A program made the translations under genes and the position numbers. The notes under the pieces were generated by a model. The model was given only the letters and a program-made list of their open reading frames with translations, ran no database searches and was not told where the DNA came from. DNA of 64,000 nucleotides from a virus: positions 17,992-81,991 of IMG/VR virus record IMGVR_UViG_3300046534_001193. One strand, written 5' to 3'. This document shows positions 17,199 through 25,516 of the stretch, one piece after another (position 1 is the first letter of the stretch; each line of letters begins with the position of its first letter).

Positions 17199-17839
17199 TG
17201 CCTAGAAAACTGGAATCTGAATCGATAACCGAGTTAGACAAAGACGGCCAATATGTTTTTCACATGGTCGAAATAATACTGGATGACGAAACACTTAGAT
17301 ATACCAATTCACATTCCGAAGTCTCGTATGAGAGTGAAACGTACACACCGTCTGGCAACCTGATAAGTTTTGGCGACGTTACTGAGACTGAGGCTTTAGT
17401 ATTAAACTCGATGGTCTTTAAACTGTCGGGCGTAGACTTGACGCTCTTTGCTCTAACCTTGCAGCAAGACATTGTGAATCGGAAAATAAACCTGTATCAA
17501 GGTCTTATCGATCCTGACACTTACGTAATTGTGCCGTCTCCAATTCGCGTCTATAGCGGCAAAGTTAAATCGATTAGTCTCCAAGAATCGCCTGGCGATA
17601 AGAGCGTGCTAACAGTCAACACTGCGTCAGTCTTGTCGGACTTTGATAAGACTACAGGCCGCAGGGCCAACTCCCAAGATCAAGAAATGTATTTAATTAT
17701 AAAAGGTCAGACAGATGCTGCCGATGCAGTCAGTCGCGGGATGGGTACTTTGGCAGGCGACGTCTTTACTCCAACTGTGGACAAAGGGTTTGACGAAGCC
17801 CACAAAAGCAACGTAGACGTTAAATGGGGCAGAGCTTAG
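17198..17839 (+). CDS. minor tail protein, gpL-like tail tip component
   Basis: A 213-residue protein whose N-terminus (YVFHMVEIILDDETLRYTNS) and pattern of alternating strands (SYESETYTPSGNLISFGDV) resemble gpL/DUF1833-type tail-tip proteins. It overlaps the next gene by 16 bases. In lambda, gpL and the hub gpJ assemble the tip at the end of the tube; gene order here (L-like, small gene, J-like) is the same. I see no iron-sulfur cysteines like those of lambda gpL. Confidence 0.65.
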   Translation: MPRKLESESITELDKDGQYVFHMVEIILDDETLRYTNSHSEVSYESETYTPSGNLISFGDVTETEALVLNSMVFKLSGVDLTLFALTLQQDIVNRKINLYQGLIDPDTYVIVPSPIRVYSGKVKSISLQESPGDKSVLTVNTASVLSDFDKTTGRRANSQDQEMYLIIKGQTDAADAVSRGMGTLAGDVFTPTVDKGFDEAHKSNVDVKWGRA

Positions 17840-18261
17840 CCGTGCTAAGATTTCAAACCATAACACCTAAATGTGCCAGTAGGCTGTATAAAGATCCGTC
17901 TATGTTTAACAAGATAGCGGCGGATAATTACGCTACTTTAGAAGGCTTAGAAATGCCTAGGGCTGAGTACGTAGGATTTTATTACGGAAGAGCCCTAGCT
18001 GCTATTTTGGTGCTTACAGCTTACAAAGATGGTTACTTAGGGCACGCACAAATACTGCCACAGTACCGGATGAAATTTATAGGATTTGGCAGGGCCTATT
18101 TAGAATCTAAAGCTTTCCGCATTTATGCCACTATCCCAAATAAATATAGAAGCTATCAAAAAATATGTAAAAGGTTAGGCTTTACTAAAGTTTCTGACTT
18201 GCCTAAAATGTATTTAAAAGAAGGCGTTATTTACGATGGAGAAGAACTTGTTCACGGGTAA
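17824..18261 (+). CDS. GNAT-like fold protein in tail-tip operon
   Basis: A 145-residue protein starting inside the preceding gene; a GTG at 17842 is an alternative start. The pattern EYVGFYYGRALAAILVLTAY, then LGHAQILPQYRMKFIGFGRAYL, then YRSYQKICKRLGFTKV follows the beta-strand/helix order of GNAT acetyltransferases and of phage DUF2824-like proteins. The last segment corresponds to the 'N-x-x-S-x-x-x-x-x-x-x-LGF' end of that fold. The acetyl-CoA loop is not convincing, so it may be a structural derivative. It sits between two hub genes, suggesting a role in the tip or in assembly. Confidence 0.5.
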   Translation: MGQSLAVLRFQTITPKCASRLYKDPSMFNKIAADNYATLEGLEMPRAEYVGFYYGRALAAILVLTAYKDGYLGHAQILPQYRMKFIGFGRAYLESKAFRIYATIPNKYRSYQKICKRLGFTKVSDLPKMYLKEGVIYDGEELVHG

Positions 18262-18267
18262 ATCGAT

Positions 18268-21200
18268 ATGTTAGGACTAATAGCTTTAGGTGGCTACGCG
18301 GGCGCAACGGCAGCTGTAGGATTAGGTGCTTTGACATTTGGTGCTGTAGCAGGAGCCTTGCTTGGTGCTGCCTTCGTCGTGAGCTTTGTAGACCTTATAA
18401 CGCCAGAAGCCGAAGCTGAAATAAAAGGCGTACTGACTACCCGAAAAGGCGCAGTCCAACCATTGCAAGTGATTTACGGCAGAAGGGAAGTGGCGGGCGG
18501 TCAAATATTTTTAGCTTCTTCTGATAGAGAAATCGCTGCAGATCCTCCTGTTTATGAAATTAGGACAGTAATCCGAGAGGGTGGAGATAGCGTCAGCCAA
18601 GAAAGCGTCAATGTGTTCGCTGGCACCGCAGCCTACACTTTACCCAATGCTTTCCGGTGGGTAGTCTACCAATTAGCTGATGGCGATGTGCCGATCGAAG
18701 GCCTTGAAAGCATATACATCAACGACGAATTGCTAGTAGGTTCCAAATATGAAGATTGGGTAAGTTACCGCTTCACTGACGGCAGCCATACCAGCCAACC
18801 TTTCACCGACCTAGCTGCCGCCGTGCCAGGGTGGACATCTGACCACCTAATATTAGGCACGGTTGGTATAGCCATAAGAATGGAATGGAATAAAGACATA
18901 TTTGAAGGTGTGCCTAAGTTCACTTTTGTTTTGAAGGGGACTAAGCTGTTGGACTTGGACGCGCTACCTACGCAGACCAGACGCTATTCAAACAATCCTG
19001 CTGAAGCTCAATTTGACTATTTAATAAATCCTATTTACGGCAAAGGTCTTAGCCCTGTAGACGGTGTAGACCTAAGCGTGGCTTCATTTATAGCTGCGAG
19101 AGATTACGCCAACGATCCTGTTATTGCTTATTCAGGCGGGCCCCAGCACACTCGCATGTCGTCCAATGCAGTTCTGACCGCAGGGTCGACAGTTATGGAC
19201 AACATGCGACAGCTTCTAGTCGGCTGCCGAGGTACTTTGCCTTATATCAACGGCGTATTTAACTTAATGATTGAGCGCGACTACGCTTTTACCGAATACA
19301 AAGATGGCGAAGGCGCAGATTATTCAGAATTTTTTGATTTCAATGAAGATAACATTATCGGTAGTTGGAAAATAAAAGCTGGTGACATTGCTACTCGGTA
19401 TAACCAAGTCAAAGTTATTTTTCCTAATGAAGCGAAGCACTTTGAATCTGATTTTGTCACAGTTTACTCCAACACGTTTAGAGCCGAAGACGGCAGGCTC
19501 TTAGAGAAGACGTTTACATTGACAGGCGTAACCAATGCTTACCAAGCTACGGATACCGCCAATGTCATAATGCGTAAATCTCGACAGCAAATAGACGCCT
19601 CGTTTATGTCAACTCCGCGAGCTAGAAATGTAACTGCAGGTGAGATTGTAACTATCACTCACGCCACGCCTAGTTGGAGCCTAAAGAAGTTCCGGGTATC
19701 TAGTATTGTGCTACTCGCAACAGGGAATTGCAGCGTTACCGTGGCCGAGCACGAGCCGACGGTATACGATTTAACGGTGCCTAATGAGATAGCAACTAGT
19801 CCAGACACTGATTTTCCAGACCCGACTATAGTGGCCAGCTTAGCTGCGCCTACTCTAGTCAGTGACGAGACGGTATTAAAGACAGGCAAAGACGGAACTT
19901 TGACTCCACAACTTAAAATAACTTGGGTAGCGCCGATCGATCCTTTTGTTGTGGGATATGACGTCCAAATAAAAGACATGTCTTCGACAGATTTGGTTTG
20001 GCAAACTGTCGCCTCACCCAACTCGATAGACTCTGTAACTGTAACCATATCCGGCGTAGAAGAAGGCATTGCTTACGATGTTCGTGTTCGGGCTAGAAAC
20101 TCAGGTGGATGGGTCGGAGCGTGGGCCACAACTGAAAATCATACAATTATAGGGCAAACTTCTTTGCCGAGTAACGTCCCTAATTTCTATATCAGTGGCA
20201 GTATTCTGTCTTGGGAAGCCATCACAGACTCAGACAGAGCAGGCTACGTAATCAGGTTCCAGCCAGGTGTTAATCGATCGTGGGGAGACGCTAACCCAGC
20301 TCACGATGGCATTGTTACTGAGTCACCTCACGATTTGTCCATAGATATTTTTGGTCAAAATACACTTATGATTAAGGCAGTTGATCGAACTGGCAACTAC
20401 AGCGAGACGCCTGCGAGCATTATTACCGACTTCGGCAATCCCCTTATTAGCAACGTGTTTGAAGAAGTTGATGATCACGCACTAGGCTTTACGGGAACAA
20501 TAACAGGAGCTGCCGTAGTGTCTGGCGATCTTAAAGCAGACAGTCAAACACCTGTAATCTGGGGTAATGCTTTATCCAATATGTACACTAGCAGCTCTGC
20601 GGCTATGTATGTGGCTGTTCAATACGCTAAGCTGACTTACCTAAGAACTATTACGCCTTCTTTCTCGGCTAGCGGCAACGACTTAGTGATAGAGTCGACT
20701 ATCGCAGGCACCAACTCACAGATTACTTACAGGCCTGAGGCACCAGATTTGATGTGGGAAAGTCTAGATACTCAGCCGATGTGGCAAGATGAGCCTATCA
20801 GCATAGTTGTGAATGGTGATTTTGCTATTGACCATGGTTGGACTCAGCAGAGCGGTTGGACTATTGCAGATGGAAAAGCAAGCAGGAGCAGTGGCGAGTC
20901 TAGTAACACTAGCATTCAACAAACAATAAACATAGTCTCAGGAACTGCTTATACAGTTAGCTATGACAGAACTTATATTTCAGGCAACGGCCAAACACTT
21001 TTTTTCTCTGAATTCTTGACTGATGGTTCATCTTCTACATTGGCACCATATACCAGCACCACCCAAGAGACAGTTACAGTGACTGGAACTTTTACGCCTA
21101 CTTACTCTGGGGCTATGGTTTTAAAATTGTTTGGGATTGGGGATTTCGAGGGCTCAGTAGACAATGTAGTAGTTAAGACGGCTACAGGCAGCACGATAGT

Positions 21201-21960
21201 CGATAACGGAGACTTTTCTAGAGACGTTAGTTGGGATGAAGGTAGTGGCTGGAGCATAGGCGGTGGAGACGCAGACCGAGGCAGTGGTGAAAGCACCAAC
21301 GGCATTCTTATTCAAACAATAGATATAGTTGCGGGAACACCTTACATAATTAGCTATGACAGAACTTATATTTCAGGGGACGGCAGAACAACTTTCTACT
21401 CTGAGTTTGTAACTGATGGGAGTTTTATTAACTTAGGAGATTATGACGACACTACGGAAGAAACAGTTACTGTTACAGATGTTTTTACGCCCGCTTATTC
21501 AGGTTCTATGCTTTTAAGGCTTAGTGCTATTTCTGACTTCACAGGTTCAATAGACAACATAGAAGTAATACCGCAGTACCTAAGTTACGCAACCCCACCG
21601 CCTTACGCCCAGTGGCCAGGCCGGTTTAAAGTGACTGCTCAGCCTTATAATTTTAAGTTTGGGATAGCCCAAGGTTTTACTCGAGGCGTGATATCTGAGT
21701 TAAATTTTAAAGTGGATGCGCTCGACATCACCGAAACATTGGCGGATGTAGCGATAGACTCTGGCGGCACTCGGCTGTCTTTGACTAAAACTTACTCTGT
21801 GATAAAATCAGTTAATTTAACTTTACAAGATGACGGCGGCACAGCAGCTACTGTCAAGGTCATGGATAAAAACGCCACTACAGGCCCATTAATCCAAGGC
21901 TACGATTCATCAGACTCCGCGACCGGCTGCAATGTCGACGCTACTATAATAGGCTACTAA
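18268..21960 (+). CDS. tail tip hub / host specificity protein, gpJ-like
   Basis: A 1230-residue protein. Residues 1-40 are Gly/Ala-rich and hydrophobic, like a fused gpI-type segment. The central region to about 515 is the tail-hub core (NPIYGKGLSPVDGVDL, DNMRQLLVGCRGTLPYINGVF, ATRYNQVKVIFPNE). Two fibronectin-III-like domains follow (about 520-627 and 631-720). Two tandem beta-sandwich domains with the carbohydrate-binding pattern 'NGDF...W.....W' follow at about 845-974 and 976-1101, then a C-terminal domain. It would close the tube and bind the host surface. It is longer than lambda gpJ's usual core because of the extra domains. Confidence 0.85.
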   Translation: MLGLIALGGYAGATAAVGLGALTFGAVAGALLGAAFVVSFVDLITPEAEAEIKGVLTTRKGAVQPLQVIYGRREVAGGQIFLASSDREIAADPPVYEIRTVIREGGDSVSQESVNVFAGTAAYTLPNAFRWVVYQLADGDVPIEGLESIYINDELLVGSKYEDWVSYRFTDGSHTSQPFTDLAAAVPGWTSDHLILGTVGIAIRMEWNKDIFEGVPKFTFVLKGTKLLDLDALPTQTRRYSNNPAEAQFDYLINPIYGKGLSPVDGVDLSVASFIAARDYANDPVIAYSGGPQHTRMSSNAVLTAGSTVMDNMRQLLVGCRGTLPYINGVFNLMIERDYAFTEYKDGEGADYSEFFDFNEDNIIGSWKIKAGDIATRYNQVKVIFPNEAKHFESDFVTVYSNTFRAEDGRLLEKTFTLTGVTNAYQATDTANVIMRKSRQQIDASFMSTPRARNVTAGEIVTITHATPSWSLKKFRVSSIVLLATGNCSVTVAEHEPTVYDLTVPNEIATSPDTDFPDPTIVASLAAPTLVSDETVLKTGKDGTLTPQLKITWVAPIDPFVVGYDVQIKDMSSTDLVWQTVASPNSIDSVTVTISGVEEGIAYDVRVRARNSGGWVGAWATTENHTIIGQTSLPSNVPNFYISGSILSWEAITDSDRAGYVIRFQPGVNRSWGDANPAHDGIVTESPHDLSIDIFGQNTLMIKAVDRTGNYSETPASIITDFGNPLISNVFEEVDDHALGFTGTITGAAVVSGDLKADSQTPVIWGNALSNMYTSSSAAMYVAVQYAKLTYLRTITPSFSASGNDLVIESTIAGTNSQITYRPEAPDLMWESLDTQPMWQDEPISIVVNGDFAIDHGWTQQSGWTIADGKASRSSGESSNTSIQQTINIVSGTAYTVSYDRTYISGNGQTLFFSEFLTDGSSSTLAPYTSTTQETVTVTGTFTPTYSGAMVLKLFGIGDFEGSVDNVVVKTATGSTIVDNGDFSRDVSWDEGSGWSIGGGDADRGSGESTNGILIQTIDIVAGTPYIISYDRTYISGDGRTTFYSEFVTDGSFINLGDYDDTTEETVTVTDVFTPAYSGSMLLRLSAISDFTGSIDNIEVIPQYLSYATPPPYAQWPGRFKVTAQPYNFKFGIAQGFTRGVISELNFKVDALDITETLADVAIDSGGTRLSLTKTYSVIKSVNLTLQDDGGTAATVKVMDKNATTGPLIQGYDSSDSATGCNVDATIIGY
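20806..21572 (+). repeat. tandem duplication of a carbohydrate-binding-like domain within the hub gene
   Basis: The two units share NGDF, SGWxI, YDRTYISG, the acidic 'SEF.TDGS' segment and a closing 'GS.DN..V' strand. Short stretches are nearly identical in DNA (for example agctatgacagaacttatat in both copies). The spacing is about 127 codons. The fold resembles CBM4/9-type jelly rolls by pattern only. Confidence 0.8.
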
Positions 21961-21961
21961 G

Positions 21962-22738
21962 ATGACAGCTCTACCAGCAAAAACAGCATTTACAGCTGAA
22001 AACCTGACTGAGGGTGATTTCAGGGCCGCGATGGATAACCTTCGAGATTACTTGTCTGAGCGAGTGCAAGGCCTTAAATCTAATACGGCATTGTCTGATG
22101 CAGCCGCAACATTAACAGCTGCTCAACTAGTTGGTGGGGAGTTCACTATAACTCCAACAGTAGCGAGGACTCAGACAACAGACACGGCAGTCAATATCAT
22201 AGCAGCGATGGCAGGTAGCGCGGATGGCAGTAGCTTTGAGTTTACAGTTGTTAATCTAGCTGATTTTGCTGTGACTATTGCACTGGGAACCGGTGTAACT
22301 TTAGTTGGGGATATGGCTATTAATATTGGTGCGGCTACTTTTAGAGTACGTAGGCTAACTTCTACAACAGTTAGTGTTACGCGTCTTGAAAGTCAATTTA
22401 CTGCAGCTGATAACACTAAGCTGGATAGTTTAGGTTCCCAAAACGTCAAACTCAATACCAAGCTTATTGATATAGGTGATTGGAACATGAACACAACATA
22501 CGAGTTTGAGGTTACTCACGGACTAACGCTAAATAAAATAAGAGGGATGTCTGTACTAATTAGAAATGACGCTGATACCAACTACACTCTTCTTGCTATT
22601 AACGGGGTTACAGCATGCTACGCAGATGCCACAGAGATTACTCTTAACAGAGTTAATTCAGGAGCGTTTGACACTTCATTCTATGAAAGCCCGCCATCAG
22701 GAAATAGAGGCTGGATAACCATCCAATACGTAGATTAA
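21962..22738 (+). CDS. short tail fibre / tip accessory protein A
   Basis: A 258-residue protein following the hub gene by one base. Its first 33 residues (MTALPAKTAFT... to NLRDYLSE) are shared with the next gene and look like a virion-attachment segment. The middle (FEFTVVNLADFAVTIALGTG) is a beta-domain common in fibre shafts, and the C-terminus ends in WITIQYVD, typical of a beta-sheet head. No enzymatic motif is seen. Confidence 0.6.
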   Translation: MTALPAKTAFTAENLTEGDFRAAMDNLRDYLSERVQGLKSNTALSDAAATLTAAQLVGGEFTITPTVARTQTTDTAVNIIAAMAGSADGSSFEFTVVNLADFAVTIALGTGVTLVGDMAINIGAATFRVRRLTSTTVSVTRLESQFTAADNTKLDSLGSQNVKLNTKLIDIGDWNMNTTYEFEVTHGLTLNKIRGMSVLIRNDADTNYTLLAINGVTACYADATEITLNRVNSGAFDTSFYESPPSGNRGWITIQYVD

Positions 22739-22764
22739 AACCCAATTATAAATAGGCCATTAGA

Positions 22765-23637
22765 ATGACAGCTCTACCAGCAAAAACATCATTTACAGAC
22801 GCAGGCGTAACCGAAGGCACGTTTAAAACCGCGATGAATAACCTTCGAGATTATTTGTCTGAGTCTATAGGGACTTCGGGAGGAGCGATTACGCCGAGTG
22901 TTGTTAGAACCGCATTGGCAGCAGCGACAGACGCTAACGTACTGACCGACTACCAAAGTTCTAAACTAGGATCTCTTACAGGCCGAAATTTACTGATAGG
23001 TAATTTCTTTGTAAATCAAGAAGAGGTATCAGGATCGGTTGTTTTAAGCGCAGGCGATTACGGGCACGATATGTTTAAGGGCGGAGCAAGCGGTTGCTCT
23101 TACACTTTTTCCACGACCAACGGTGTTCCCATGACGACAATATCAGCAGGGTCACTGGTTCAAGTCGTCGAAGCGGTAAACATTGCGGCTGGCGATTACA
23201 TTTTAAGTCACGTAGGCACAGCCCAAGTCCGAATCGACGGCGGTAGCTACGACGATTCTGGTGAGGTTACGGCTACGTTAGACGGTTCAGCAAACGCTAC
23301 TGTTGAGTGGGGCACTGGCACGTTGTCGTTGCCTCAACTAGAGCTAGGCACTGTAGTTACCGCATTCGATAGGCGGAACATCGGTGTGGAGCTGACACTC
23401 TGTAAGCGGTATTTTCAAGACTATTCTGGGGCCTTTACACTTTCAGCGACTTCTAGCGCCGCAAACATTAATAAGCCTATTCTAGAAGTCGAAATGAGAT
23501 CAACGCCTAGCATAACACAGACAACTTCGGGGTCAGGCGGGTCTTGGGTGGTAACGACAAATAAATCTTTAAGGCAGTCGGGCGTCCATTCAGCAGACTC
23601 AACAACAACTGTATTGAAATTAGACGCGAGGTTATAA
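22765..23637 (+). CDS. short tail fibre / tip accessory protein B
   Basis: A 290-residue protein with the same N-terminal segment as its neighbour (MTALPAKTSFT, then TAMNNLRDYLSES) and a different body: GRNLLIGNFFVNQEEVSG, a Gly-rich beta-region and a typical phage-fibre segment QLELGTVVTAFDRRNIGVELTLCKRYF (residues about 190-215). The latter is common to receptor-binding proteins that carry a carbohydrate-binding domain. It is the last + strand gene before the minus-strand moron. Confidence 0.68.
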   Translation: MTALPAKTSFTDAGVTEGTFKTAMNNLRDYLSESIGTSGGAITPSVVRTALAAATDANVLTDYQSSKLGSLTGRNLLIGNFFVNQEEVSGSVVLSAGDYGHDMFKGGASGCSYTFSTTNGVPMTTISAGSLVQVVEAVNIAAGDYILSHVGTAQVRIDGGSYDDSGEVTATLDGSANATVEWGTGTLSLPQLELGTVVTAFDRRNIGVELTLCKRYFQDYSGAFTLSATSSAANINKPILEVEMRSTPSITQTTSGSGGSWVVTTNKSLRQSGVHSADSTTTVLKLDARL

Positions 23638-23662
23638 ATTATTGTCGATTCAAAGATTTGGT

Positions 23663-23995
23663 TTACCTAATCCTCCACCTCATGCCAGCCCCAACATGGT
23701 CCAGAGTTGACTCAGGCTCAAAGTTAAAAGGCTCACCCACATTGTATTGCGAAAAGTGGGTGAGCTGAATAAAAAATCCGTTGTCCCATTCGTTTCTTAT
23801 TGAAATATAAGCGCCAATGCCACCGCCGTCATTCCAACAAATACTGCAAGCTGTAAGATTGCCGTTCTTGCCAGCGCCGATTTCAAAGTAAGTTTCTGAG
23901 TCAACTATTGATTTGATGAATCTGTCCTTGGCAGTTTCTGCCACCGCCGGCCCTGCAAACATTGTCAACAAAGCTGCTAATATTAATACTTTCAT
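23663..23995 (-). CDS. secreted / outer-membrane-like small protein (moron candidate)
   Basis: A 110-residue protein on the opposite strand to all genes around it. It has a clear Sec signal peptide (MKVLILAALLTMFAGPAVAE, cut expected after AVA or AEA-like site). The mature part (about 90 residues) has alternating strands (GGIGAYISIRNEWDNGFFIQLTHFSQYNVG, in pieces) ending with HVGAGMRWRIR, and two cysteines. The HFS.YN..G pattern is reminiscent of phage-encoded outer-membrane beta-barrel fragments of the acyloxyacyl-hydrolase/PagL type, but it is too short to be a full barrel. Surrounding intergenic DNA carries its own leader. Likely a host-altering accessory gene, for example receptor masking; this is inference. 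Confidence 0.7.
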   Translation of the reverse strand: MKVLILAALLTMFAGPAVAETAKDRFIKSIVDSETYFEIGAGKNGNLTACSICWNDGGGIGAYISIRNEWDNGFFIQLTHFSQYNVGEPFNFEPESTLDHVGAGMRWRIR

Positions 23996-24088
23996 AAATT
24001 ACTCCATTTAAAATTACTTAGATTTATTTGTCGGCAAATCTGATAGACTGCAAGCCTATTGAAAACCCAACAACTGCAACTTTAGCAC

Positions 24089-24130
24089 TTGTTTACAAAA
24101 TGTTCAAACCTAATCTTTAGATTAAAGATT
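24089..24130 (+). promoter_or_regulatory. lysis-cassette regulatory region: TTGTTTACAA motif and inverted repeat
   Basis: ACTTGTTTACAA (24087-24098) is a + strand copy of the dispersed motif and provides a TTTACA -35. AATCTTTA-GAT-TAAAGATT (24112-24130) is a perfect 8-bp inverted repeat covering the expected -10 area. The first lysis gene starts 23 bases later. This suggests a controlled promoter for lysis timing. Confidence 0.55.
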
Positions 24131-24153
24131 ATTCTTAAAATAAGGACTGATTA

Positions 24154-24303
24154 ATGCTTATTGAGATACTGAATCAATTTTGGCCTATTATATTAAGTTG
24201 TATCAGTTTAATTGTTGTACTTGCAAAGATGTATAATAATATTGAAAGCTTAAAAGAAAAGGTTCGTATTTTATTTGACTTCCATAACAACAGGGATAAA
24301 TGA
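24154..24303 (+). CDS. small membrane protein in lysis cassette (49 aa)
   Basis: ATG at 24154 with AAGGA eight bases upstream; the TGA overlaps the next start (ATGATG). The protein has one transmembrane helix (about residues 10-25, WPIILSCISLIVVLAK) followed by a charged helix ending KVRILFDFHNNRDK. A short single-TM protein coupled to the endolysin gene could be an antiholin, pinholin-like or spanin-type accessory. Confidence 0.7.
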   Translation: MLIEILNQFWPIILSCISLIVVLAKMYNNIESLKEKVRILFDFHNNRDK

Positions 24304-24674
24304 TGGGCGACTTAACTAAAAACTTTTCAGCTTGGGAATTCGAATGCCCTTGTGGTTGTGGCGAATCGAAGATGAACGCGAATACGATGGTCAAGATTCA
24401 GCTTTTCAGAGACGCCTACGGTAAAGCGTTCTCTCCCGTAGAAGGTGGCGGTTATCGCTGCAAGGCGTATGAAAAAGGCATAGGCGTTCACAATATGGGA
24501 CTTGCCATTGATCCCGGCATTCCTCGCGCAGACATGTTTCCGGCACTGAAAATAGCTATCGAAGTAGGCTTTACTGGCTACGGGTTAAAACAGAAAGGCG
24601 GTAGATGGCAGATGCACCTTGACGATTACGAAGGCGATGCTAAGCGTCCTCGCCCTTGGCTTTGGACGTACTAA
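24300..24674 (+). CDS. endolysin, M15 family peptidase
   Basis: A 124-residue cell-wall peptidase of the M15 (VanY / L-Ala-D-Glu or D-Ala peptidase) group. Zinc-binding signature HxxxxxxD is seen as H64-N-M-G-L-A-I-D71, and the third ligand is H106 in WQMHLDD. GYRC before it is the usual 'SGYR' turn. An N-terminal CPCGCGE segment (residues 16-22) is a family feature. No signal peptide is present, so export depends on the downstream holin. Two ATGs in tandem (24300 and 24303) are possible starts. It would cleave peptide bonds in peptidoglycan during lysis. Confidence 0.85.
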   Translation: MMGDLTKNFSAWEFECPCGCGESKMNANTMVKIQLFRDAYGKAFSPVEGGGYRCKAYEKGIGVHNMGLAIDPGIPRADMFPALKIAIEVGFTGYGLKQKGGRWQMHLDDYEGDAKRPRPWLWTY

Positions 24675-24675
24675 T

Positions 24676-25146
24676 ATGAATTGGTTTAGCAAAATGATTA
24701 GCGGCGGTATTGATAAAACCGTTGACTCAGTAGGAACGGCATTAGACGGGTTGTTCACATCTGATGAAGAGAGACTGCAAGCAAAGCAGATCATAACATC
24801 AGAAATGAACAAGTTTAAAACAAGTGTAATGGACGCTCAGTCTAAGTACGATGCTGAGATAACAGCTAGGTGGAAGTCCGACAATGAACATGGTGTTACT
24901 AGGTTAGTCAGGCCAATAGCTTATGCTGCTGTTTTATTTGCCTTCTTTCTGATTACTTTTGCCGATGGCAATATTGGTGCTACTTGTTCGATAGTCAAGG
25001 GTGTTGAAACCTGTGTGGGGGGCTTCGTTATCAATCCAGTTTATATACCAGTTTATGAATCTTTGCTAGTTACAATGACAATTGCTTACTTTGGTAGTCG
25101 TGGTATAGAGAAGGTAACAAAGTTACTAGGTAAAAGTAAGTCGTGA
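24676..25146 (+). CDS. holin, GTA 3-TM type
   Basis: A 156-residue protein starting two bases after the endolysin stop. The pattern matches the three-TM holin family of gene-transfer agents: a charged N-terminal coiled helix (DEERLQAKQIITSEMNKFKT), the conserved R..KSD..H...RLVRPIAY (about residues 75-92), a TM segment, a second hydrophobic loop, and a final TM with YFGSRGIEKVTKLLGK. It would form the membrane lesion that releases the M15 endolysin. An ATG further upstream in the same frame (24619) overlaps the endolysin gene and lacks support. Confidence 0.83.
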   Translation: MNWFSKMISGGIDKTVDSVGTALDGLFTSDEERLQAKQIITSEMNKFKTSVMDAQSKYDAEITARWKSDNEHGVTRLVRPIAYAAVLFAFFLITFADGNIGATCSIVKGVETCVGGFVINPVYIPVYESLLVTMTIAYFGSRGIEKVTKLLGKSKS

Positions 25147-25481
25147 ATACTCCGCATATTCCTGATGTGCCAAATACAACGAGCGATAGAAGAGTTATGG
25201 TACAACAGTCAGCTTTTGAAAAGAGTGCACAAACAGTTTTAGCCTCTTTAATAGTGTTAGCACTCAGCGGGTCTGCAGTAGCCTTAGTAAAAATAAGTGA
25301 CACTCAAACTAAGCAATTAGTTGAGATGAATCTATTGAAATACCAAATATCAGAACTTATAGCGAGTACCAAAGCTTTTTCTTCTGATCGAGTAGGTAAA
25401 GAAGATTATTTAATATTTAAAAACAGGACAGAAGATAGGCTGTTTAATCTTGAGCAGTTGAAAAATAAGGTAGGCGAGTAA
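25143..25481 (+). CDS. single-TM coiled-coil protein, spanin-like candidate
   Basis: A 112-residue protein starting with GTG inside the last codons of the holin gene (GTGA overlap). After a polar 28-residue N-terminus there is one TM helix (about 29-50, TVLASLIVLALSGSAVALVKI), then a charged helical region with heptads (TEDRLFNLEQLKNKV). It is in the position of an inner-membrane spanin after holin and endolysin, but no outer-membrane lipoprotein partner (lipobox) is visible nearby. Confidence 0.6.
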   Translation: MNTPHIPDVPNTTSDRRVMVQQSAFEKSAQTVLASLIVLALSGSAVALVKISDTQTKQLVEMNLLKYQISELIASTKAFSSDRVGKEDYLIFKNRTEDRLFNLEQLKNKVGE

Positions 25482-25516
25482 TGGTGCTATTGAAGCAGTT
25501 GCGGAGGCTAGGCTAG

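Noticed and set aside
23962-23971. TTGTCAACAA inside the signal-peptide codons of the moron gene
   Set aside because: Matches the palindrome but lies in coding sequence, with no associated -10; taken as chance.
25479-25516. Mini ORF (MVLLKQLRRLG) before the large adhesin gene
   Set aside because: Only 11 codons; similar short frames elsewhere may be by chance. No evidence that it is a leader peptide.
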